Part shown: positions 29,188 through 43,981 of the stretch, piece by piece | Layout of the letters: the number at the start of each line of letters is the position of its first letter | Position numbering within the stretch: the first letter of the stretch is position 1 | From: Deinococcus sp. Marseille-Q6407 | GTDB lineage: Bacteria > Deinococcota > Deinococci > Deinococcales > Deinococcaceae | Length of the DNA: 56,692 bases | Reading direction: 5' to 3' | Assembly (NCBI RefSeq): GCF_946848805.1 | Contig: NZ_CAMPFU010000003.1 | Coordinates: forward strand, 482,501-539,192 | Program-made: the position numbers and the translations under genes | Notes under the pieces: generated by a model | The model's database searches: none | What the model saw: only the letters and a program-made list of their open reading frames with translations | Told to the model about the DNA's origin: nothing

Positions 29188-29643
29188 ATGACGGCAGACA
29201 ACCTCGAACGCTACATCCTGCTGGTTGACGACGACCCCAACGACCGTGAGCTGGCGCGGATCGTTTTTACCGAGCTGGGCGAAGAAAGCTGCGCGCCGGC
29301 CGAGGTGCAGATCATGTCGGGCGGCCAAGAAGCGCTGGATTTCCTGACCCGGTTGGCCGCCCAGCCCGAGCAGCTGCCGGACGTGGTGCTGCTGGACCTG
29401 AACATGCCGCAGGTGGACGGTCTGAGCGTGCTGCGCAGCATTCGTCAGAACCCGGCCACGGCCACCCTGCCGGTGGTGATGCTTAGCACCAGCCGCGAGC
29501 GCAGCGACGTGCAGCGCTCATACGCGCTGGGAGCCAACGCCTACGTGGTCAAGCCGCTGGATTACGACCGTTTCCGCCACACCATTTCCAGTGTGATGAA
29601 CTTCTGGGCCGGCCAGAATCAGGTCAACCACCAGCTGTCCTGA
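29188..29643 (+). CDS. Single-domain response regulator (CheY/Rcp1-like)
   Basis: A 151-residue receiver domain without an output domain. The acidic pocket (LLVDDDPNDRE), phosphoacceptor Asp (VVLLDLNMPQVDG), switch Ser/Thr (VVMLSTS) and Lys (VVKPLDYDRF) are all present. Its closest look is to Rcp1-type regulators that work with phytochrome or other hybrid histidine kinases; no kinase is encoded nearby. GGGGGAG lies 5 bases before the ATG at 29188; a start five codons earlier would consume that site. Confidence 0.92.
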   Translation: MTADNLERYILLVDDDPNDRELARIVFTELGEESCAPAEVQIMSGGQEALDFLTRLAAQPEQLPDVVLLDLNMPQVDGLSVLRSIRQNPATATLPVVMLSTSRERSDVQRSYALGANAYVVKPLDYDRFRHTISSVMNFWAGQNQVNHQLS

Positions 29644-29773
29644 CTGGCTGCTTTGCTGCCCTCACTTTTTTGCCGGCAGCCGCAGCAGGCTGTATAAATG
29701 CGCCTCTATCCGCCGCCCATGCCGGCGCACGGTCAGCGCGGCATAGTGGGGCCATGACGATACAGGTGGGGCA

Positions 29774-30607
<834 letters not shown>

Positions 30608-30649
30608 AGCTATGCCCTGGCGTGCCCCTGGTCTGACCGCTGCCGGGCT

Positions 30650-31397
30650 TCAGGAACGGTCCAGCCACGCTTCGGCGCGCTTGAGGGCAGAGACGATCAG
30701 GAAGGCCACGATGACCATCAGGGTCCAGGCCAGCCATTTGCCGGCGTCCACTGGCTGCCAGCCGCCCTGCTGGTGCGGGTAGACCCAGGCGCCCAGCAGG
30801 GTGCCCAGGTTTTCGGCCACGTACACCGCCAGACCGATCAGGCCAAAAGAAATCAGCAGCGGCATTTCCAGGCGCTGCCCCAGCAAGGTGAACCTCACCC
30901 ACGTGCGGGCATAGGCCAGGACGATCAGGCCGCTGATAACCCAGCGCAGATCAGGGCCGAAATGATGCGTGAAGAAGTTGAGGTAGGCTGCGGCAGCCAG
31001 TGCCACCTGCACCCACACTGGCGGCGCCATGTAGCTGCCCACGCTGGCGTACATGAACCCGGCGTACAGCGGCACCCCCGCCACCACGCTCAGGCCGGCG
31101 GCGTCGTAGCTCCAGCTGCCACGCTGCACCTTGAACACTTCCAGTGCGAAGCCCAGCAGGTGAAACAGCCCCAGGGCCGCCGCCTCGCGCGCCGTCTCGA
31201 AGCGGGTCAAGAGCAGCCCGGCCTGCACCAGCAGCACGCCCAGCAGCATGGCGTCGGCGCGGGCCAGAGGAAAACCGGGCGGCAGGGCGTCTGTCAGGGC
31301 CAGCAGGCTCACCACCAGAAAGGCGAAGAGGCTGCACAGCGCCTGAAGGCGTACAAATTCCAGCAGCAGCGCCCCCGCGCCTGGGCGGGGCCGGGCT

Positions 31398-31405
<8 letters not shown>
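30650..31405 (-). CDS. DUF817 family membrane protein
   Basis: A 251-residue polytopic membrane protein with about eight hydrophobic segments. The segment GVPLYAGFMYASVGSYMAPP is the mark of the DUF817 family. Function unknown. The GTG start at 31405 (VTEARPRPGAG) overlaps the end of dusA by 8 bases in another frame, so the two genes are probably co-transcribed. A longer frame upstream lies wholly inside dusA and is rejected. Confidence 0.8.
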
Positions 31406-32435
<1,030 letters not shown>

Positions 32436-32730
32436 GCGCTCAGCAGTGTACTGTCCGGCCCCTGCGCCCAAAGGTCAGGACGCCCCAAAGAGGGCCGGGG
32501 CCTGAAGAGCGCTGCACTGAAAGAAGCCTGTTAGAGCGGGGGCGCCAGTCTGGGCGGAATGAGAAGCCTGGATACTGGCTCAAGCTGGCGGGACCGCCGG
32601 CCGGCGCTCAGGGTGTTTCGGGCTTCAAATTGCATACACTGGACGCCACTCCACAGCAGGAAAGGCAGGGCCGCAGCCGGCCAGCGCACACCGGAACCGG
32701 GCCGCCCGGTCTTTTTCGAAAGGGACACTC

Positions 32731-34242
32731 ATGGATAATATTTCTCCGCTTGCCAAAACCCTCGCCGAATCCAACGGCATCGACTGGCGCGCCATTCAGG
32801 GCACCGGAAACGGCGGGCAGGTCGTCGAGCAGGACATCATCAACTACCTGACCCGCGTGATGAGCGGTGAGGAAGAGCCGCCGGCCACCCCGGTGGACCT
32901 GCCGCCGCCCGACTGGACCGGCGACGAGCTGCCGGCCGGCATGAGCGCCGAAATACTCAGCCAGGCCGGAGTGGAATCCGACATTGCCGCGCTGGTCAAT
33001 CAGGCACCGGTGGCCGAAGCGCCGGCCGGGCAGTCCCTGCCGGGCAGCCAGAGCAGCGCCGCACTGGAAGAAGACGAGTTCGAGCTGGACCTGGAAGACG
33101 AGGACCTGACCCCGGTTCAGCCTGCCGTGCCTGCCTCCCAGGGCGGATTTGGACAGCCGGCCCAGCTGGCCAGCGCTCAGCCGGTGGCCGACACCCAGTC
33201 GACTGGCGCGGCCGCTGGCGGCCTGGGCAGCCTGCTCTCGCAGCTGTACCAGTCGCCTGCTCACCAGAGCGAACCTGTGGCGGCCGAGCCTGAGCCCACC
33301 CCGGCTGAACCTGCCCAGACCGAGCCGGCCCAGACTGAATCGGTGCAGCCCAGCGTGGCGCCTGCGGCCTCCTTCAGCGCTCCATCTGCTTCCTCCTTTG
33401 GCAGCTTTGGCCGGCCCAGCGGCTTCGGCCAGCCGGTTGACCAGAGCGCCGAGCCACAGTCCGCTGCGGTAACTCCGGCCAAGGAGGAAGAGCCCACTGA
33501 ACCAGCTTACGCGCAGGCAGAAGCCACCCAGCCCACCCTGTCGGGCGCGCCGGCCTTTACCGACGAAGCGGCTCCGACCACCGAAGCTCCGGTTGCAACC
33601 GAAGCCAGCGTTGCCGAGCCTGCCCCGGCCGCCCTGGCTCCTACAGAAGAGTCTCCTGCAGCAGAGCCCGCTGCACCGGCCGCCAAGCAGCAGACCCCGG
33701 CTCCCGAGGAGCGCCCGGCCGTTGCTGCCCCGGCTGCCACCGCGCCGGCGTCCGCAGCTGCCGAGCGTCCTGAAAAGGCCGTGTGGTTCGGCGTCTACCT
33801 GCGCCGCGACGCCGACCTCCAGGCGGCTTCCGAGCTGCGCGACCAGCTGAACGTCGCGCTGGGACAGGACGTGCCCCTCTCGCTGCTGCTGGCCCGCGCC
33901 GCGCAACAGCACGCCAGCCTGCTGAACCTGAACGCTGTGGCGATTCAGGATGCCTACTCGCACCGTGTCCGTTCGGTGGGCGCGGCCGGCAGCGGCCTGC
34001 GCGACGCCCTGAGCGCCCTGGACCGCGACCACGAGGGCGAAGCCGACCTGCTGGTGGTCAATGCCGGCACCTTCGAGCTGGACGAACTGCACTACCCGGA
34101 CGCCGTGACTCTCTCGCTGGGCCGCATGGTAGACGGCCGCGCCGCCTTGAGCCTCAACGGTGACGTGGACACGGCCCAGGCCGCTGAATTCCTGGCGGCC
34201 GTGGCGGCCAGCCTGGAAACCCCGGTGGCGCTGATCGTCTGA
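32731..34242 (+). CDS. E2-like pseudoenzyme: E3-binding domain, long linker, degenerate acyltransferase domain
   Basis: A 503-residue protein. Residues 3-42 form a peripheral-subunit (E3/E1-binding) domain, SPLAKTLAESNGIDWRAIQGTG. Residues ~45-345 are an acidic then Pro/Ala/Glu/Gln-rich disordered linker. Residues ~350-503 resemble the 2-oxoacid dehydrogenase acyltransferase fold, with VYLRRDADLQAASELRDQLN, EADLLVVNAGTFELDELHYPDAVTLSLGRM and AAEFLAAVAASLETPVALI. The catalytic DHRxxDG motif is gone (GDVDT stands in its place), about 60 core residues are missing and there is no lipoyl domain. It cannot be a normal E2; a scaffold or regulator of E3 is inferred. AAAGG is 7 bases before the ATG. 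Confidence 0.8.
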   Translation: MDNISPLAKTLAESNGIDWRAIQGTGNGGQVVEQDIINYLTRVMSGEEEPPATPVDLPPPDWTGDELPAGMSAEILSQAGVESDIAALVNQAPVAEAPAGQSLPGSQSSAALEEDEFELDLEDEDLTPVQPAVPASQGGFGQPAQLASAQPVADTQSTGAAAGGLGSLLSQLYQSPAHQSEPVAAEPEPTPAEPAQTEPAQTESVQPSVAPAASFSAPSASSFGSFGRPSGFGQPVDQSAEPQSAAVTPAKEEEPTEPAYAQAEATQPTLSGAPAFTDEAAPTTEAPVATEASVAEPAPAALAPTEESPAAEPAAPAAKQQTPAPEERPAVAAPAATAPASAAAERPEKAVWFGVYLRRDADLQAASELRDQLNVALGQDVPLSLLLARAAQQHASLLNLNAVAIQDAYSHRVRSVGAAGSGLRDALSALDRDHEGEADLLVVNAGTFELDELHYPDAVTLSLGRMVDGRAALSLNGDVDTAQAAEFLAAVAASLETPVALIV

Positions 34243-34325
34243 GCAGCCGGCGGCGGGGTAGGGACTGTCCGGCCTGGCCGGCCCAGGCCCGGCAGCCCCC
34301 GCCACAGCGCCCGCAGGGTTTGACC

Positions 34326-34331
34326 TATACT
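34326..34331 (+). promoter_or_regulatory. Probable -10 box of purA
   Basis: TATACT; the expected start point near 34338 falls inside the left arm of the following hairpin. No good -35 box is seen. Confidence 0.45.
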
Positions 34332-34334
34332 CAG

Positions 34335-34363
34335 GCACGGTGTTACGCGCCGTGCTTTTTTTT
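34335..34363 (+). terminator. Terminator of the E2-like gene, overlapping the purA promoter
   Basis: GCACGG (34335-34340) pairs with CCGTGC (34350-34355), then eight T. Confidence 0.8.
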
Positions 34364-34458
34364 GGCCGCGCACAGCAGCGCAGGAGCGCGTGACCGCAGA
34401 AGGGGAGGCAGCCAGCAGGGCTTCTCCACCCGACTGCCCAAATAAGAGGAGGGCTGAA

Positions 34459-35676
34459 ATGCCTGGAATTGCAATTATTGGAGCCCAGTGGGGCGACGAG
34501 GGAAAAGGGAAGATCACCGACTTCCTGGCCCCGGAAGCCAGCTACGTGGTTCGTTACCAGGGCGGCGCCAACGCCGGCCATACCGTGACGGCGGCGGGCC
34601 AGACTTTCAAGCTGAACCTGCTGCCCAGCGGCGTGCTGCACGAGGGCACCGTCAGCGTGCTGGGTGACGGCATGGTGATTGACCCCGACAAGTTCCTGGA
34701 AGAACGCCGCAACCTGATTGCCGGCGGGCTCAACCCGGACCTGCGGATTTCCGACCGCGCCCACCTGGTGCTGCCGCACCACAAATACGTGGATGGCCGC
34801 AAAGATTTTGTGGGCACCACCGGCAAGGGCATCGGCCCGGCTTATGCCGACCGCGCCCGGCGGGTCGGTGTGCGCTTTGGCGACCTGGCCGACGACAGCG
34901 TGCTGCGTGAGCGCCTGGAAAGACTGCTGGAAGCCAAGCCCAACTCCACCCGTGAAGCCGGTTGGGACAGCGTGGACACTGCCTTCGAGGCCATACAGCC
35001 GGTGCGTGATGCGCTGCTGCCGTTTGTTCACGACACCGGCGCGCTGGTGCGTGCGGCCATCCGCGAGGGCGAGAACGTGTTGTTCGAGGGTGCACAGGCC
35101 ACTTTGCTGGACCTGAACTACGGCACCTATCCGTTCGTGACCAGCAGCCACCCCACCGTGGGCGGCGTGCTGGTGGGCGCCGGCGTCAGCCACAAGGCGC
35201 TGCACCAGGTGTACGGGGTTGCCAAGGCCTTCAACACCCGCGTGGGCCACGGTCCTTTTGCCACCGAAGTCTTCAGCGACGAGAACATCCTGCGTCTGCG
35301 TGGTGATGGCTCCAACCCCTGGGACGAATTTGGCACCACCACTGGCCGCCCCCGCCGGGTGGGCTGGCTGGACTTGGAACTGCTGAAGTACGCCGTGGAA
35401 GTCAATGGCCTGGACGGTCTGGTCATCAACAAGCTGGATATCCTCAGCGGCCTGGACAAGGTGCCGGTCTGCGTGGGCTACGGCAGCGAAGGCCAGCCCA
35501 TCATGCGCGAAATGAAGGGCTGGGCCAGCACCGAAGACGCCCACAGCCGCGACGACCTGCCGAAAGAAGCCCAGGCCTACCTTGACCTGATCGAAGAAGT
35601 CACCGGCTGCCCGGTCGTGATCTTCTCGTGCGGCCCCGCCCGCGAGCAGACCTACGGCGCCGTGAGCTGGAACTGA
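34459..35676 (+). CDS. purA: Adenylosuccinate synthetase
   Basis: A 405-residue enzyme that joins IMP and aspartate with GTP on the way to AMP. The P-loop-like opening [76 protein letters not shown] and the GTP-specific NKLD are all present. It is slightly short for the family (usually ~430), as in other Deinococcus-Thermus members. AGAGGAGGG precedes the ATG by 5-6 bases. folE follows 14 bases after the stop. Confidence 0.97.
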   Translation: MPGIAIIGAQWGDEGKGKITDFLAPEASYVVRYQGGANAGHTVTAAGQTFKLNLLPSGVLHEGTVSVLGDGMVIDPDKFLEERRNLIAGGLNPDLRISDRAHLVLPHHKYVDGRKDFVGTTGKGIGPAYADRARRVGVRFGDLADDSVLRERLERLLEAKPNSTREAGWDSVDTAFEAIQPVRDALLPFVHDTGALVRAAIREGENVLFEGAQATLLDLNYGTYPFVTSSHPTVGGVLVGAGVSHKALHQVYGVAKAFNTRVGHGPFATEVFSDENILRLRGDGSNPWDEFGTTTGRPRRVGWLDLELLKYAVEVNGLDGLVINKLDILSGLDKVPVCVGYGSEGQPIMREMKGWASTEDAHSRDDLPKEAQAYLDLIEEVTGCPVVIFSCGPAREQTYGAVSWN

Positions 35677-35690
35677 GGGAGGCGAGCAGG

Positions 35691-36320
35691 TTGACTCTCC
35701 CAGATGAGCGCAGTGGCCTGCCCGGGCAAGGCGCTGAGGCCGCCGCGCTGGAAGTGCCGGGGCTGGCGGCCCTGACCCGCGACTGGCTCACCGCCATCGG
35801 GGAAGACCCGGACCGCGAGGGCTTGCAGCGCACCCCTCACCGGGTTGCCAAGGCCTGGGCTTTCCTGACCGGAGGCTACGGGCAGACCTTGGCCGAAGTG
35901 GTGGGCGAGGGTGTCTTTGCCGCCGAGGGCAGTGAAATGGTGATCGTGAAAGACATCGAGTTTTATTCGATGTGCGAGCACCACATGCTGCCTTTTTACG
36001 GCCGCGCCCACGTCGCCTATATCCCCGACGGCAAGATTCTGGGCCTCAGCAAATTTGCCCGCATCGTGGACCTCTATTCGCGCCGCTTGCAGGTGCAGGA
36101 GCGCATCACCACCCAGGTGGCCGAAGCGGTCGAGGAGCTGCTGACGCCCAAAGGCGTGGCGGTGCTGATGGAAGGCACCCACCTGTGCATGTCCATGCGC
36201 GGCGTGCAGAAGCAGAACTCCAGCACCACGACGTCGGCTATGAGGGGGCTGTTTCGCAACGACCCACGCACCCGCGCCGAGTTCATGAGCGCCGTGCAGG
36301 GCACCCTACGGAGCCGCTGA
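35691..36320 (+). CDS. folE: GTP cyclohydrolase I
   Basis: A 209-residue enzyme that opens GTP to 7,8-dihydroneopterin triphosphate, first step of folate (and queuosine-type) synthesis. Zinc ligands appear in MCEHHMLPF (Cys, His) and in [12 protein letters not shown] (Cys); [28 protein letters not shown] is the family core. The reading frame contains no ATG or GTG between the purA stop and the conserved domain except far inside, so TTG at 35691 is taken, 8 bases after AGGGAGG. Start codon TTG and tight spacing to purA suggest co-transcription with lower translation. Confidence 0.94.
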   Translation: MTLPDERSGLPGQGAEAAALEVPGLAALTRDWLTAIGEDPDREGLQRTPHRVAKAWAFLTGGYGQTLAEVVGEGVFAAEGSEMVIVKDIEFYSMCEHHMLPFYGRAHVAYIPDGKILGLSKFARIVDLYSRRLQVQERITTQVAEAVEELLTPKGVAVLMEGTHLCMSMRGVQKQNSSTTTSAMRGLFRNDPRTRAEFMSAVQGTLRSR

Positions 36321-36358
36321 CCGGCTCTTCAGGTGACTTAACCCAGAGTAAAAAGCAA

Positions 36359-36390
36359 GCAGCCCCGGAACAGTCGATGTCCGGGGCTGC
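36359..36390. terminator. Bidirectional terminator between folE and the secreted protein gene
   Basis: GCAGCCCCGGA (36359-36369) and TCCGGGGCTGC (36380-36390) make a perfect 11-bp stem. CTTTC follows on the plus strand; TTGCTTTTTACT follows on the minus strand. Confidence 0.85.
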
Positions 36391-36413
36391 CTTTCAATCT
36401 GGTTCTGGATGAA

Positions 36414-36959
36414 TCAGCGCACGCGCACGCGCAGGGTCATCTTGTAAGTCTGATTGGGGGTGAGGGTCGGTACGTTCCAGCGCACGTTGGTGTATTCGCT
36501 GGGCTGAACCTGCACCCGGCGGGTCACGCTCTTGCCGTTCTCGGTAACGGTGACGGTGCGGAACAGCGGGGCGCGGCCGAAAGTCTTGCCGCCGTCAAAG
36601 GAGTATTCGGTCCGCACGTTGCCCAGGCCGCCCGAAGAAGCCACGAACACGGTGCCGGCCGGCACGGGCAGGCTGGGGGCCACGTTGTTCAGCGGCGCGC
36701 GGGAGACATTCTTGGCGGTGACTTCGTACTGAATCACGTCGCTGGGGCGTACGCGGCTGGCGTCGGGGTTGAGGCGTTCGGTGACTTTGCCGTCTGCGCC
36801 GCGCACGCTGGTGACCAGGTAATCGTTCAGCAGCAGCTGTACCGGGCTCTGCTGGGTCTGCTGGGCGGTGGCTGCGGGAGCGGCCGTCTGGGTCTGGGCC
36901 AGAACCGGGGCAACCCCCAGGCCGAGCAGCAGGGCAGGAATCAGAAGGATATTTTTCAT
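36414..36959 (-). CDS. Secreted beta-sandwich (DUF11-like) protein
   Basis: A 181-residue exported protein. Signal peptide MKNILLIPALLLGLGVAPVLAQ with cleavage after ALA-like VLA, then a Thr/Gln/Ala linker, then one domain resembling the DUF11/conserved repeat fold: VIQYEVTAKNVSRAPLNNV, VPAGTVFVASSG, YSFDGGKTFG and PTLTPNQTYKMTLRVRV. Such domains occur in cell-surface proteins. AGGAGG is 6 bases before the ATG. It probably stays in the periplasm or at the outer layer; no anchor is visible. Confidence 0.8.
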   Translation of the reverse strand: MKNILLIPALLLGLGVAPVLAQTQTAAPAATAQQTQQSPVQLLLNDYLVTSVRGADGKVTERLNPDASRVRPSDVIQYEVTAKNVSRAPLNNVAPSLPVPAGTVFVASSGGLGNVRTEYSFDGGKTFGRAPLFRTVTVTENGKSVTRRVQVQPSEYTNVRWNVPTLTPNQTYKMTLRVRVR

Positions 36960-37260
36960 GGAAAGCCTCCTACAAAGCACAAAGCAGGGAAAGAAGACGA
37001 GAGATTAGAGAAAGGGAGCCAGGCAAGCAAGATGCCGGACTTCTGACCTCCCAGTTTAGAAAAGAGGCCCTTACGAGAAGCTGACCTGACCGGAACTTTA
37101 CCCTTTTGAATGTCTTGGCTGTTCTTTGGCCGTCGGGCGCGCGGCAGTCATCACAAAAGCCCGGCAGCGCAGCTGTCATGATGGCGAGGCAAGCAAACGT
37201 GGAGCCTGGCCTGCCGTGGGCCCGGCCGGGAAACTGCGGAAGAGGGAGAAACCACCAAGC
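36960..37260. other. Divergent intergenic region
   Basis: About 300 bases between the divergent secreted-protein and vWA genes. It must hold both promoters; the most AT-rich part (37085-37130, with TTTACCCTTTTGAATGTC) is the likeliest place. No clear -35/-10 pair, terminator or RNA gene was found. Confidence 0.4.
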
Positions 37261-38484
<1,224 letters not shown>

Positions 38485-38528
38485 GCAGGGGGGCGGGGAG
38501 GGCAGTGACCCGCCGGCAGACAGGGCCT

Positions 38529-38558
38529 TAGACTTTTGGCCTCTCGGACCTTTAGACT
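38529..38558 (+). promoter_or_regulatory. Duplicated -10 boxes before ttcA
   Basis: TAGACT occurs twice, at 38529-38534 and 38553-38558, 24 bases apart in similar context (ccTTAGACT, ccTTTAGACTcc). Confidence 0.5.
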
Positions 38559-38568
38559 CCTAACCCGA

Positions 38569-39447
38569 ATGCAGGGCGCACCCATGACCGATTCCCTTCA
38601 AAAGCTCTTTTCCCCCATCACCAAAGCCGCCGGGCAGGCCGTGGGCGACTACGGCATGATCGAGGACGGCGATAAGGTCATGGTGTGTCTCTCGGGCGGC
38701 AAGGACAGCTACACCCTGCTGGACGTGCTGCTGCACCTGCAAAAGCGGGCGCCGGTGCGTTTCGAGGTGGTGGCGGTGAACCTTGATCAGGGCCAACCGG
38801 GCTTTCCCAAGGATGTGCTGCCGCGTTACCTGTCGGAGCTGGGCGTGCCCTTTGACATCCTGACCGAGGACACCTACAGCGTGGTGAAAGAAAAGGTGCC
38901 CGAAGGCAAAACCACTTGCAGCCTCTGCAGCCGCCTGCGCCGGGGCATCCTGTACGCGCACGCCCGCGAGATCGGCGCCACCAAGGTTGCGCTGGGCCAC
39001 CACCGCGAGGACATTCTGGAGACGCTGTTCATGAACATGTTCTTCGGTGCGCGGCTCAAGGCAATGTCGCCTAAGCTGCAGTCCGATGACGGCACCAACG
39101 TGGTGATTCGCCCGCTGGCCTATGTCCCCGAAAGCCAGATCATCGCCTACGCGGCGGCCAAGGGCTTTCCCATCATTCCCTGCAACCTGTGCGGCTCGCA
39201 GCCTAACCTGCAGCGCCGGGTGGTGGGCGAAATGCTGGAAGGCTGGGAGCGCGAGCATCCCGGCCGGCTGAACAACATCCTGCGGTCGCTGACCCGCGTG
39301 ACGTCCAGCCACCTGCTGGACCGCGAGCTGTACGACTTTGCCGGACTGAGCGCTGCACCGGCCAAAGGCGACAGGGGCTTCGACGCCGAGGAGTACCCCG
39401 AGCGCGAGTTCCTGAGCGGGCTGAGCGAACTGACCATGCTGGGCTGA
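38569..39447 (+). CDS. ttcA: tRNA 2-thiocytidine biosynthesis protein TtcA
   Basis: A PP-loop ATPase of about 290 residues that thiolates C32 of certain tRNAs. The PP-loop is [13 protein letters not shown]; the two CxxC motifs that hold the Fe-S cluster are [12 protein letters not shown] and IPCNLCGSQ. Other landmarks are [17 protein letters not shown] and the [11 protein letters not shown] ending. Start uncertain: ATG at 38569 follows TAGACT (38553-38558) by 10 bases, whereas ATG at 38584 ([12 protein letters not shown]) gives the N-terminus more typical of the family. Neither has a ribosome binding site. Confidence 0.94.
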   Translation: MQGAPMTDSLQKLFSPITKAAGQAVGDYGMIEDGDKVMVCLSGGKDSYTLLDVLLHLQKRAPVRFEVVAVNLDQGQPGFPKDVLPRYLSELGVPFDILTEDTYSVVKEKVPEGKTTCSLCSRLRRGILYAHAREIGATKVALGHHREDILETLFMNMFFGARLKAMSPKLQSDDGTNVVIRPLAYVPESQIIAYAAAKGFPIIPCNLCGSQPNLQRRVVGEMLEGWEREHPGRLNNILRSLTRVTSSHLLDRELYDFAGLSAAPAKGDRGFDAEEYPEREFLSGLSELTMLG

Positions 39448-39516
39448 TCCCTGCCCCAGAGCCGGGACTGAGTTCCCAGAAGGCCGCAGAGCGCCGCGCA
39501 GCCGTTACACTGAAGC

Positions 39517-41078
<1,562 letters not shown>

Positions 41079-41187
41079 CGCCTGCGGGGGCGGGCACCGG
41101 GCATTCGGTTCTGGTGCCTGGCCCCGTAAAAAGCGTGGAGGACGTGGCCGAGTCACCTGGGCTGACAAAGCGCTGACATGGCCTGGG

Positions 41188-41193
41188 TAGGCT
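41188..41193 (+). promoter_or_regulatory. -10 box of pstS (leaderless)
   Basis: TAGGCT, 6 bases before the ATG at 41200; two CTGACA segments lie just upstream (41162 and 41173). Confidence 0.5.
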
Positions 41194-41199
41194 GCCGGC

Positions 41200-42483
41200 A
41201 TGAACGCCACTTCCAAGCGCTGGTTCCTGCTGCCTCTGACAGCCCTGCTGTTCGCCTGCAGCGAGCCGGCCAAAACCACCACCAGCCAGACCACCACCGA
41301 CGGCAACACGACCACCACTTCGGCCACCACGACCACCGGCGCCGGTGAAGCGGCCAGCGATGTGGCCACCACCATCGGCGCGGCGGCCGGGCAGGCGGGC
41401 GAAACGGCCAGCGCCGTGGCGTCTCAGGCGGGTGAGGCAGCGGCCAGCGCCGGCGCCGCTCTGGGTCTGAGTGCTCCCCCCGCCCCGTACTCGGACGGCA
41501 ACCTGACCGGCGCGGGTGCCAGCTTTCCTTTCCCGCTGTACTCCAAGATGTTCGACGAGTACGCCAAGGCAACCGGCGTCAGCGTGAACTACCAGTCGGT
41601 GGGCTCGGGCACCGGCCAGAAGCAGATCATCGCCCGCACGGTGGATTTTGGCGCCAGCGACAACGCGATGGATGACGAGAAGCTCGCCAGCGCGCCGGGC
41701 AAGATTGCCCATATCCCGATGGCCCTAGGCGCGGTGACTGCCACCTACAACATCCCTGGTCTGGCCGCCGGCACCGAACTGAAGATGACCGGCCCGGTGC
41801 TGGCCGACATTTACCTGGGCAAGATCAAGACCTGGAACGACCCCGCCCTGACCAAGATCAACGGGGGCGTGCAGCTGCCCTCTCTGCCCATCACCGTGGC
41901 GCGCCGCTCGGATTCCTCCGGCACCACCGCCGTGTTTACCGACTACCTCAGCAAGGTCAGCCCTGAATTCAAGGAGAAGATCGGCAGCGCCAACTCGGTC
42001 AACTGGACCGTGGGCAGCGCCGCCAAGGGCAACGACGGCGTGGCTGGCCTGGTGCAGAACACCCCCGGCTCGATCGGCTACATCGAAGAAGCCTACGCCC
42101 GGCAGAACAACCTGCCCATGATGGCGATTCAGAACGCGGCCGGCGAATTCGTCAAGCCCAGCCTGGAAAGTGTCTCGGCCGCTGCTGCTGCCTCCGACCT
42201 GCCCGACGACCTGCGCGGCAGCGTGACCAATGCGGAAGGCACCGGCGTCTACCCGATGGCGTCTTACACCTATCTACTGATCTACCCTGAGCAGAAGTAC
42301 GGCAGCCGCGAAAAGGGCCAGGCCGAACGGCTCCAGCACCTGCTGCAGTGGATGCTGACGACCGGCCAGAGCTACCACAAGGATCTCGGCTACGCCGGCC
42401 TGCCGGACAGCGTGCGCGAGCGTGCCATGAAGATCGTCAACGACATGACTTACGGCGGTCAGCCGATGAACCCGGTGAAGTAA
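41200..42483 (+). CDS. pstS: Phosphate ABC transporter substrate-binding lipoprotein PstS
   Basis: A 427-residue PstS. The signal peptide ends in the lipobox LFAC (Cys20 lipidated), followed by an unusual 70-residue Thr/Ala/Gly linker, then the phosphate-binding domain: [65 protein letters not shown] and [11 protein letters not shown]. These carry the Ser, Thr and Asp residues that bind phosphate. The membrane and ATPase subunits (pstC, pstA, pstB) are not in the window, so this is an orphan copy or lies apart from its partners. The long flexible linker probably lets the domain reach through the thick Deinococcus cell wall. Confidence 0.95.
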   Translation: MNATSKRWFLLPLTALLFACSEPAKTTTSQTTTDGNTTTTSATTTTGAGEAASDVATTIGAAAGQAGETASAVASQAGEAAASAGAALGLSAPPAPYSDGNLTGAGASFPFPLYSKMFDEYAKATGVSVNYQSVGSGTGQKQIIARTVDFGASDNAMDDEKLASAPGKIAHIPMALGAVTATYNIPGLAAGTELKMTGPVLADIYLGKIKTWNDPALTKINGGVQLPSLPITVARRSDSSGTTAVFTDYLSKVSPEFKEKIGSANSVNWTVGSAAKGNDGVAGLVQNTPGSIGYIEEAYARQNNLPMMAIQNAAGEFVKPSLESVSAAAAASDLPDDLRGSVTNAEGTGVYPMASYTYLLIYPEQKYGSREKGQAERLQHLLQWMLTTGQSYHKDLGYAGLPDSVRERAMKIVNDMTYGGQPMNPVK

Positions 42484-42576
42484 GCGGAAGCCGGAACAGG
42501 GCAGGGGGAAGAGGCACCAGCCGCGCCCCTTCCCCCTGCCTATGTTTTGCAGGGTGCGGGGGTGCGCAGGGGCCGC

Positions 42577-42600
42577 AAAAACCCTCCCGCTGGGGGAGGG
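42577..42600 (-). terminator. Terminator of the gdh operon
   Basis: Minus strand CCCTCCC-CCAGC-GGGAGGG followed by five T (42577-42581). Confidence 0.88.
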
Positions 42601-42627
42601 CAGTCAGTTTGTGAGGCGCAGTCAGGC

Positions 42628-43947
<1,320 letters not shown>

Positions 43948-43981
43948 GGCAGAGCTCCTTGGATGAAAGGGAAAAAGGACT

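Noticed and set aside
32608..35544. Minus-strand open frame of nearly 980 codons opposite the E2-like gene and purA
   Set aside because: Composition is Gly/Arg/Gln-rich with no motif, and purA on the plus strand is unmistakable.
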